The position numbers and the translations under genes are program-made. A stretch of 64,000 nucleotides of DNA from Xiphydria camelus. Taxonomy: Eukaryota; Arthropoda; Insecta; Hymenoptera; Xiphydriidae. The DNA lies in assembly GCA_963678675.1 (NCBI GenBank), contig OY783195.1:9739277-9803276 (forward strand), written 5' to 3'. Below, piece after piece: positions 56,012 to 64,000 of the stretch (the first letter of the stretch is position 1; every line of letters starts with the position of its first letter). Under the pieces are notes generated by a model that made no database searches, was not told the DNA's origin, and saw only the letters and a list, made by a program, of their open reading frames with translations.

Positions 56012-57725
56012 AACTGCATGGAATCTTGTTGATACTATCGAATTATAATATGCATCCCCCAATCTCCTTCACCCATTGGATATATAACTTTCACTTGATG
56101 ACGAAAATATACGTTATGGAACAAAAATTTCCGGTAAGACACTTTCGAGCATTATGTGTTTGGTGTCACGAAATACTCTCGATGTAACGGGACATCATCG
56201 ACGCTCGTTACCCTGGAGTAACTAAAACATAACACGCGAGTAACTTTCTCATATGCAGTAAAGATTAAAGTAGCAAAGCCTCACTTGCAAAGCACTTGTC
56301 TACTTTCATTTCCTTGCATTACGTATGCACTACTGCTGTCAACTCCCTATCGATATAGTATGGAGATTTTAACGAATTCACATATTACATTTTGCAGGAA
56401 TTATATGAACCCAAGAAGAGAGAGAGTACTACATGAGTGAAATAAACGTGTACTTTGACTCACCGGTATTATCGGCCCATTATTTGCTTTCCATGTATAA
56501 ACTGCTACGTACCTGCAATAAAGAAGAAGCAGAGAGGAGAGTTATTTATATTACTTTTCAGTATTTCTACACTTTCAAACAGGAATATGTTAAATAATGG
56601 TAAATCCATTAACAATAAATCGTCGATGATCGGATTATATCGCAATGAAATATATGTAATGAATCCTTTAAAATATAAAGTTCACTGAAAAAAATATTGA
56701 TAGTGCGTCTGTGCGTCTTTAACAAGTGAGAAATTATGCGATAAAGATTTGATATATGATGTATACGTACGTATACATTTCTGAAATGAAATGTCAAATT
56801 CTAGTAAAAATATTTTGTCAGTTTTGTCTAGCTTTAATTTTAGAAAAATTTGACTTCGAAATGTACTATGCTAAACGAACGTCACAGTCATCAAAAATGC
56901 AAATGCCATCATGAAGTAGCTCATTTAGCGCTTCGAAGCGGGCTATCGCTTAGAGGAAGGCCTTGGAATAGATAAGAGTAGGAACCAGAATGTGGGTTCA
57001 GAAAATAATAAATATTTGCTTATGAGTCGCCGGGCGACTCATGGAAAGATGAAGACAACGAAAGAGGAGCTCCCCGGCGACTTGCTATTCGCTATGGTCA
57101 ATAGGGAAAGCTTACGCTCTCTTTTGTAGTGCATAAATTAACATACCCTCTATATGCCTATGTATGAATGATATACATAACGAATATATATAGGAACTTC
57201 CAGCTCATGTCAGCATATCTCAGATCTCATGATCTGTGAGAGTGTACTCATTATTTTTGATGAAGGAACTGTTATATGTAAATATATTCGCGGATAACAA
57301 AGCCCCAAATTTTTCAAACATTTCTCGCCCATGAATCTGGAGATATGATTTTTCGATTAGTTAATTCTTTTAAATTTTATCATTTTCAAGCGTTTATATA
57401 CTACGGGAGCTATCAATTCTTTTTAAAAAAGTGGCGCACTTGAAATATTCGTATTAAATTGAAGTTTCTGTAAAAAATCTTAGGAAATTATTACACTGTT
57501 CTAAAGCCACGCTATGAACAGTTAAACTCTATAGAATATTTTATTTTTGAAAACCAGTTTTATAAATTTGTTTTATTAAAATGAATTTTTACGTGGAAAA
57601 ATCATATTTTTATTACGTCTCGAACGATAGGTATACAAGTTTAAAGTCGTTGTTGATATAAAATGGAACATTTCGTTAAAAAAGTACAAGAAACTGAATA
57701 AGATGCATGTATTAAGTACGCATAT

Positions 57726-57979
57726 CGTCCCCTTAATACTACAACTAGGTAACTCGAATTTTCGGTATTCAAATTGTGCACTCATTGCATGCATATATTA
57801 GTCACTTTAGTGACTATATCTATGTCGTACTACTGGATTTCTAATCTTAAATATACGACAGAACTTATCTCGTTGTAGCACTGAAAAGAGCGTACAAAGT
57901 TGGGTACAGTGTTGGGCACAAAGTAGATAACTGAAAATACCGAAAATTTGAGTTACCTAGTTGTAGTATTAAGGGGGCG
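57726..57979. mobile_element. 254-bp TIR MITE in repeat R copy B
   Basis: CGTCCCCTTAATACTACAAC on the left is inverse to GTTGTAGTATTAAGGGGGCG on the right, with about 45-bp arms. ATAT flanks both sides (57722-57725 and 57980-57983). Copy A has the uninterrupted site ACGCATATGGTATCGAG, which confirms the boundaries and a duplication of about 4 bp. Confidence 0.85.
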
Positions 57980-58956
57980 ATATGGTATCAAGTAAAGAGT
58001 AATAAGCTAATAATTACTACATATAAAATGTACCTACCCCCGTAATACGTGACCGCGAGACACTGACGTGTCTCTTGATGTATATAGGGCATTCCACGCC
58101 AAATCGGACGGCGGTTGTCATCGACTCCTTTCGATTTTCTCACTGACTTTTCATTATATTTCTTGGGCTGATGTATTAATTCAGGACTGTAACTTTGCTT
58201 TAGAAGACCCAAAAATAATTATTCGTCTTAAAGTGCACTAGTTGGAAAAAGAAACAAAAAAAATAGTACACCATTTGCGTACTACGTAAATTTCGTATTG
58301 AAGTAAAAAAGTTAATTCTCGTAAAGATCGGCATTTTTAATTACATGAATAAATTTTCGAAAATTGTTGGCACAAATATGAACATTTGGAGCCATATTTG
58401 ATAATGGTCAAACATTTCGTTCTATTTTTCCTTTCATTTCAAAAAAATTTAATCATGATATTTTTCGCATTAAACATTCGATGTATTATATTCTACATTC
58501 TAACTTATTACGCAATTTTTATTCAGTTTTTGTCTTACACAAATAACGTTACTCCATGATGGCATAGCGTTAATCATATCATCACTCTGAATGTGCTTTC
58601 CTTCTACAATTTATATTCGAGGAAGCTTGACGTAGGTGATATGCCGTAGTATATTTTAAACTATACGCCATTATAGTTGCTGACCAGAGACTGCGATAGG
58701 GTTGGTTCCAACGACATTCAGTGCCCGATAATAGCTTCTAAAGAAAATCCGTAAGTTTGAATCTGTGTGCAGACGTACTCCTGGTGTCACGGATTCTGTC
58801 GCTGGTGACTTATTAAAATGTCATTTTTAAACGTAGTAGCTAGTGAACAATTATTTCTTATGCTTTCATTGGCTAGGGCGGCATTTGCCTTGGCTAACGA
58901 AAACAGGAAAATTGATTAATCACTTGTTAGTACGTTTGAAATCTTCATCAAAAAAT

Positions 58957-59245
58957 GGAGCAGGAAGCGCACAGATGAATTGATGAAGTTGGACAAAATG
59001 TCAATGAGGACTATGATGTCCATATATACAGGACACTATAGGCTTCATAGGCATATGAACATACTGGGCCAATCGGTTTAGGTGAACTGCAGGCTATGCG
59101 GAGAGGCTGAGGAAACGCCTGGGCATATTATCAGTGATTGTCCAAGGATTTGGAGGAGAAGAAGGGGAATCACTGGAAGAAACTTCCTGAGGGAAGAGGA
59201 ATGTGAACAGATCAGTGTCTGGGAGATCAGGGAGGAGCTTGATTA
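58957..59245 (+). pseudogene. LINE ORF2 C-terminal (RNase H-adjacent) fragment
   Basis: Reads RTDELMKLDKMSMRTMMSIY, TGHYRLHRHMNILGQ, then a stop (TAG near 59079) and NCRLCGEAEETPGHIISDCP with the CxxC...H....C zinc motif, ending EEECEQISVWEIREELD and TAA at about 59243. This TGHYRL...CR.CG..EET..HI..CP pattern is typical of Jockey/R1-like LINEs downstream of RNase H. Only about 95 codons survive and one nonsense change is present. Confidence 0.85.
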
Positions 59246-59350
59246 AAGATATTGACCTCCCGTGACGGTGAGAGGTCCACTGAAGTAATACATGGGAGAT
59301 AAAAAGTGCTTTAGTCTACTTGTCGTTTCCCCAGGGAGGGCCCATTGGTA

Positions 59351-59351
59351 T

Positions 59352-59384
<33 letters not shown>

Positions 59385-59406
59385 AATAACAACAATAATA
59401 ATAATA
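59351..59406 (+). repeat. (CAA)n/(ATA)n LINE tail
   Basis: AACAACAACAACAAC followed by AATAATAACAATAATAATAAT immediately before the target duplication. Confidence 0.9.
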
Positions 59407-60746
59407 TTAGTGCGTTTGAAAATGACATGTAAAAGAGTCACCAGCGACAGAATCCGTATCGCCGGGAGTACATAGATACGAATACATGGCCACGTGGGAA
59501 ATATTAAACGTTGGTTATATATATATATATATATATAGGGTTATTCCGAAATTAGTACACCAGTTACCATCATGAAAATAAGACGCGTAATAGTAGTCGC
59601 CAAAAACTAAAATATTTTAACTTTTAGGATACATATTGAAACCTAATAGCTTTGTATAATTTTAACAATCAAAATGCTGCGATGCTCAACATCTCTTCCA
59701 GACGCGACGCCCGCATATTTTAAGGCTGCTAGAGGAACAGCGCTTAGGAATTTTCTATAAGAACGATTGCCAGGTACGGTACGCCAGGTAGAGTACGGTG
59801 TACTACAGAATATCGTCTACGTCAAGTTTCCTTGGATATATGCTGTAGGTACAAACTAAACTTACTTGAGAGGAAGGAAACTATAATCGCTACTAGAGTA
59901 TTTACAGTAACTGCATATGTAGTAACAACTGCAGGTTTAACACATGAGTAGTACTTGGGTGATTATCACAGAGAATGGATTACAGAAATTACGAAATTGC
60001 GTGGAATCTTGTTGATATGATCGAATATCTCGTTTCATTTCTTAATTGTAATATACATCCCCCAAACTCTTTCATCCATTGAATATCTAACTTTCCCTTA
60101 ACAATGAAAATATACGCTATAGAACAAGAATTACCATTAAGACATTTTCGAGCATTATCTGTTTGAAGTCACAAAATACTCTCGGTGTAACGGGGCAGTA
60201 TCGGCGCTCGTTACCCTGCGAGTAACTGTAATGTATCGCGAGTAACTTTCTCATATGCAGCAAAGTTTAAAGTAGCAAAGCCTCACATGCAAAGCGCTTG
60301 TCTATTTTTATTTCCTTGCATTACGTATGCACTACTGCCGTTAACTCCCTATCGATATAGTATGGAGATTTTAACGAATTCATATTACATTTTGCAGGAA
60401 CTATATGACCCCAAGAAGTACTACATGAGTGAAATAAACGTGTACTTTGGCTCACCGGTATTATCGGCCCATTATTTGCTTTCCATGTATAAACTGCTAC
60501 GTACCTGCAATAAAGAAGAAGGAGAGAAGAGTTATTTATATTACTTTTCAGTATTCCTACACTTTCAAACAGGAATACGTTAAAGAATTGTAAATCCATA
60601 AACAATAAATCGTCGATGATCGCATTATATCGCAATGAAATATATGTAATAAACCCTTTAGAATATAAAGTTCACTGAAGAAAATATTGATAGTGCGTCC
60701 GTGCGTCTTTAACAAATGAGAAATTATGCGATAAAGATTTGATATA

Positions 60747-61615
60747 CAGGGTGACATTTTGAAAAATTTCCACCCCAATATCTCAGAAAGTGACAGAGAT
60801 TTTCTAAAAAACAAAAATACGGTTTCGGCAGTGGAGAGGGCGAACCAAAATGACATAATCGGAGACGCACCCACTCCAACCCCCTTAGGGGTAGCCCCCC
60901 CAACTTTGTAATCTTAAATAGCAACCCCCCATGTGTAATACAGCGTTGGGAAGCTCTTTAAAAATGTTTTACAACACCAAATTTTGATACCTTTCGATGA
61001 GTAGTTTTTGCGCAAATCGAGAAAGAAACTGCCAGAAGTAAGTTTTGTCAATTTATTTATTAAAGGTCAATTGTGTTACAATACATTTTCGAAGTGATTT
61101 CCATCATCTGATCTTACTCCCTGCGAATTCTTCTTATGGGGACATCTGAAATCTGTTGTTTTTCAAACTCAACCAGCAAGTATTAACCAACTGAAACAGA
61201 GAATTATGCAAGAATGTCGCAAAATTTCAAGAACATTTGAAAAAGTCCGAAAAACCAATGGAAATCATTTCGAAAATTTATTGTAACGTAATTGACCTTT
61301 AATAAATAAATTGACAACTTACTTCTAGCAGTCTCTTTCTCGATTTGCGCAAAAACTACTCATCGAAAGGTACCAAAATTTGGTATTGTTGTAAAGCATT
61401 TTTAAAGAGCTTTCCAACGCTGTATCACACATGGGGGGTTGCTATTTAAGATTACAAAGTTGGGGGGGCTACCTCTAAGGGGGTTGGAGGGGTGCGTCTC
61501 CGATTATGTCATTTTGGTTCCCCCTCTCCACTGCCGAAACCGTATTTCTGTTTTTTAGAAAATCTCTGTAACTTTCTGAAATATTGGGGTGCCATGTTTT
61601 CAAAATATCACCCTG
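60747..61615 (+). mobile_element. IS630/Tc1-type element with ~300-bp inverted ends
   Basis: TA (60745-60746 and 61616-61617) flanks CAGGGTGACATTTTGAAAAA and its inverse. Complementarity extends about 290 bp inward (CGGTTTCGGCAGTGGAGAGG, CAAATCGAGAAAGAAACTG). Repeat R copy B shows the uninterrupted TA site (GATTTGATATATGATGTATAC). The centre is a transposase scrap. Confidence 0.92.
61100..61288 (+). pseudogene. IS630/Tc1-type transposase C-terminal scrap
   Basis: One frame gives SDLTPCEFFLWGHLKSVV, the last catalytic block (SPDLxPxDFFLWG in intact relatives; here Glu at the last acidic position). INQLKQRIMQECRKISRTFE and NHFENLL follow. About 60 codons of a ~350-codon protein. It sits in the short unique centre between the long inverted ends. 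Confidence 0.8.
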
Positions 61616-61763
61616 TATGTATACGTACGTAGATATACATTTCTGAAATGGAATGTCAAATTCTAGTAAAAATATGTTGTCAGTTTTGCCTACCGCTAAT
61701 TTTAAAAAAATTTGACATCGAAATGTACTACGCTGAACGAACGTCACAGTCGTTAGAAACGCA

Positions 61764-61889
61764 TATTATATTAAGTATATGAAATACTTTGCGTTAGCTT
61801 ATATTAAGATTGAGTGTATAGAGTTGTACAACCAACCTCCTTTCGTGGCTGTAAAGCTAAAATAAATCATTATATCTATCTATCTATCT
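61764..61889 (+). mobile_element. Short LINE/SINE 3' end with (TATC)n tail
   Basis: An insert of 126 bp ends TCATTATATCTATCTATCTA and is flanked by GTCGTTAGAAACGCA (61749-61763) and GTCGTTAAAAATGCA (61890-61904), a 15-bp duplication with three differences. The uninterrupted sequence is in copy B (near 56890). No coding remains. Confidence 0.8.
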
Positions 61890-62181
61890 GTCGTTAAAAA
61901 TGCAAATGCCATCATGAAGGAGTTCATTTAGCGCTTCGAAGCGGGCTATCGCTTAGAGGAAGGCCTTGGAATAGATAAGAGTAGGAACCAGAATGTGGGT
62001 TCAGAAAGTAATAAATATTTGCTAATGAGTCGCTAGGCGACTCATGGAAAGATGAAGACAACGAATGAGGAGCTCCGGCGACTTGCGCTATTGTTAATAG
62101 GAAAAGCTTACGCTCTCTTTTGTAGTAGGTACATAAATTACCATACCCTCTATATGCCTATGTATGAATGATATAGGGTAA

Positions 62182-62414
62182 AAAATTAATTTAACTTAAC
62201 TAGGTAATTATCAGGCCAAATAGCAACAATAATCACTTCACGTCTGACATTTCGGTTTCTCCTCGAACCCTCTTCATTACGTCTCTGAAGAGGGTTCGAA
62301 GAGGAACCGAAACGTCAGACGTGAAGCGATTGTTGTTGTTGTTTGACCTGATAATTACCTAGTTAAGTTAAATTAATTTTAAACTACTACAGGCAACATA
62401 AGTATTACCTTAAG
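62182..62414. mobile_element. 233-bp palindromic insertion with 12-bp target duplication
   Basis: GATATAGGGTAA occurs at 62170-62181 and 62415-62426. Between them lies a palindrome with TTAACTTAACTAGGTAATTA and its inverse, and TCGAACCCTCTTCA versus TGAAGAGGGTTCGA near the centre, followed by about 40 bp of unpaired sequence. Confidence 0.75.
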
Positions 62415-63280
62415 GATATAGGGTAAGTCTGGGATAGTTGGACCAGAGGATTAGTTGGACCAGTACCTATAGATTCAATACAAAACATCCATATTTGGTA
62501 AAAATGCCGTCACGATATTTAGTTGGTTATGCGAAGTCACAGCGGCAACTCGCGATCATTTTTACAAAGACACAACACGTGATACTCAGAACAATATTTT
62601 TGTCTCATACCGATTTTTTTTACCGTTAAATTTGGAACGCACGTTTAGTAATCTGAAAAGGTGAGAATTTTATTTAAGTATATTAATATGTTATGAGTTT
62701 GTCGGCATACCTAAGTCGTTCATAACCTTACTTTTCGATTGATATTGTTTGTTTTCTTAACGTAGTGGTATGGTCGATCTATCCAAGAATATATATCGGG
62801 TTAGTTGGACCATTAGTTGAATCACAATTTATTTACTTATCTTTAACTTAGATTGATATATTTTTCAGGCAAATATCATGCCAACATTTTATAAACGAAA
62901 GGGCACCGTTAACAGGGCTCTTGGACGGCAGAAGCACTAAAAAATGTTATGGAAGCGGTAATTTCAGGTACATTGGGTGTAAGTTGAGCCGCTGTTGAAT
63001 ATAGCATTCCGCATTTATTAAAATGTTCTTTGTGTGATAAAACGAAGTTTTGTTACTTTAATTCCATGTTAACCCTCTGTCGGTCTCACCCAAATGAAGT
63101 AGTCCAACTGACCCAGCTATTAAGGGTTAGTTGAGTTAGATTATCATATTTATTAATTGTTGCAACTGCATTATGCTTATGTTTTCATTCAACTTTCTAA
63201 TAAATACTTGTATAGAATTGTTCTCTTAATGGGATTTAATATTTATGAAAAAGCCTAGATTTATGGAAAAAGATACTATA

Positions 63281-63514
63281 AGGTAGCGGCGGTATATATG
63301 GCCCGGCTTGTGATATAGCCCATCTCGTCTATAAATTGTATATTTATCGACAAATTTTACTTTTAATAGATGGCTCTAAGAAGAGCTAAGATGTGTTCAA
63401 GGAAACTGCAGTTACTGAGAAAAGTAGAATTTATAGTCGGTAAATGTACAATTTTGTACAATTTATAGACGATGGGCCATATCAAAAGCCGGGCCATATA
63501 TACCGCCGCTACCT
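63281..63514. mobile_element. 234-bp TA-flanked palindromic MITE
   Basis: AGGTAGCGGCGGTATATATG is inverse to CATATATACCGCCGCTACCT. TA lies on both sides (63279-63280 and 63515-63516). Arms also share GACGAGATGGGC/GCCCATCGTC-like and TATAAATTGTA blocks. Nested in the TTGGACCA element. Confidence 0.8.
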
Positions 63515-64000
63515 TAGTACCTCAACAAAAAAGTGGTCCAACAATCCCGGACTTACCCTACATAACGAATATATAGGAACTTCCCCCCCATATCAACATA
63601 TCCCAGATCTCATGATCTGTGAGTGATAATTATTTTTAATGAAGAACTGTTATATGTATACTCGCGGATAACAAAGCTCCAAATTTTTCAAAAATTTCTG
63701 ATTCTTTGGTTCGTTAATTCTTTTAAATTCGATAATTTTCAAGCGTTTATATACTACGGGAACTATCAATTCTTAAAAAAAAAAAGGTGGCGTACTTTCA
63801 TTATTACCTACACTGTTCTAAAGCCATGCTATTAACAGTTGAACTCTATAGAATATTTTTTTCGTAAGGGATCTCTTTCGTACACGACCCTAGCCATATT
63901 TTTACGGCTGTTTGAAGAATAGGGCTTAGGACTTTTCTACAGAAACACGATTGCCAAGTATTGGTAAGTCGTTAGAACCAATCATTACATCATCCTAAAA

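Larger units (their letters stand above)
58942..59406 (+). mobile_element. 5'-truncated non-LTR retrotransposon (LINE) insertion
   Basis: The insert lies between 15-bp duplications TTAGTACGTTTGAAA (58927-58941) and TTAGTGCGTTTGAAA (59407-59421). It carries the end of an ORF, a 3' UTR and an irregular (CAA)n/(ATA)n tail from about 59350. Repeat R copy A has the empty site. Insertion by target-primed reverse transcription explains the truncation, tail and duplication. Confidence 0.92.
56012..59858 (+). repeat. Repeat R, copy B (forward)
   Basis: Begins around GGAATCTTGTTGATACTATC and runs to GATATATGCTGTAGGTA-like sequence, including the self-complementary section from 58612. It contains a 254-bp MITE and a truncated LINE as later insertions, and provides uninterrupted sequence where copies A and C are broken. 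No protein domain is encoded. Confidence 0.85.
62177..63558. mobile_element. TA-flanked TIR transposon with TTGGACCA motifs
   Basis: TIRs GGGTAAGTCTGGGATAGTTG (62421) and the inverse of GGGTAAGTCCGGGATTGTTG at the right end define it, with TA duplication against copy B's GAATGATATACATAACG. The 5' GGGTAA is duplicated at 62177 and 62421 because another element inserted there. TTGGACCA or close variants recur at 62440, 62453, 62807 and 63535. No ORF with a recognised domain, so non-autonomous. Confidence 0.8.
59985..64000 (+). repeat. Repeat R, copy C (forward, cut by window end)
   Basis: Starts GCGTGGAATCTTGTTGATAT, about 130 bp after the end of copy B in the same orientation, so B and C are near-tandem. 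Insertions at 60747-61615, 61764-61889 and 62177-63558 interrupt it. From about 63858 it jumps to sequence matching 59715 onward in B and 32240-32380 in A, so an internal deletion of about 2 kb is present. Confidence 0.85.

Noticed and set aside
1..64000. tRNA, rRNA or snRNA genes
   Set aside because: I looked for a TTCGAAT-type T-loop with a paired A-box and for other RNA gene signatures. GGGTTCGA at 62290 is part of a palindromic MITE, and no other candidate had both boxes.

Overview
This 64 kb window is AT-rich animal DNA that looks like an insect genome, plausibly hymenopteran. CpG is not obviously depleted, and the transposon families present (piggyBac, mariner, IS630-like CAGGG elements, Helitron with a TCTATATATATAAAAATGAA-type start, DIRS) are common in insects. 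The order-level assignment is inference only. I find no intact host gene. Nearly all interpretable sequence is transposable-element (TE) derived, and almost every annotated coding sequence is a decayed transposase, helicase or retroelement protein.

Layout. 1-7 kb: mostly unannotatable AT-rich DNA, a 90-bp TTAA-flanked MITE (1761-1850), a frameshifted piggyBac transposase that keeps a splicable 67-bp intron (2181-3931), and a palindromic MITE (6809-7028). 7-13 kb: a dense composite holding a GC-rich island, two 264-bp direct repeats, a foldback element with ~240-bp terminal inverted repeats (TIRs) (8499-9228), a minus-strand remnant of a ubiquitin-specific-protease-like domain (9417-9853), a nested palindrome of about 1.5 kb (10069-11625), and a Helitron 3' region with a ~128-bp tandem array. 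14-22 kb: an internally deleted mariner, a Harbinger-like palindromic MITE abutting a TTAA-flanked element, a mariner C-terminus, and a complete but frameshifted DD41D-spaced IS630/Tc1-type element. 23-26 kb: a TA-flanked element with repeated subterminal motifs and a pogo/jerky-like tail ORF, then a mariner derivative with two copies of the same end.

27-38.7 kb and 56-64 kb hold three copies of one unclassified repeat, called R here: copy A (reverse, 26959-38640), copy B (forward, 56012-59858) and copy C (forward, 59985-64000, cut by the window end). Because they are paralogous, the copies give empty sites for several later insertions. In A these are a near-complete DIRS retrotransposon (27020-32181), a Helitron (33051-34910) and a TAA-flanked transposon of uncommon type (36992-38182). 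In B they are a 254-bp MITE and a truncated LINE. In C they are a long-TIR IS630-like element, a short LINE/SINE 3' end, and a TA-flanked element with its own nested palindromes.

38.7-56 kb: several inverted-repeat MITEs, a second internally deleted IS630-like element carrying the second Harbinger-like MITE, a duplicated segment/MITE pair (52.6-54.6 kb), an old degenerate tandem repeat (50.9-52.1 kb), and long tracts where I see nothing identifiable.

The elements do not form a host pathway. The window reads as a TE graveyard. The parts most worth following are the DIRS copy, repeat R and its nested insertions, the USP-like remnant, the 1.19-kb TAA-flanked transposon, and FTZ-F1-like binding motifs carried by the Helitron sequences.
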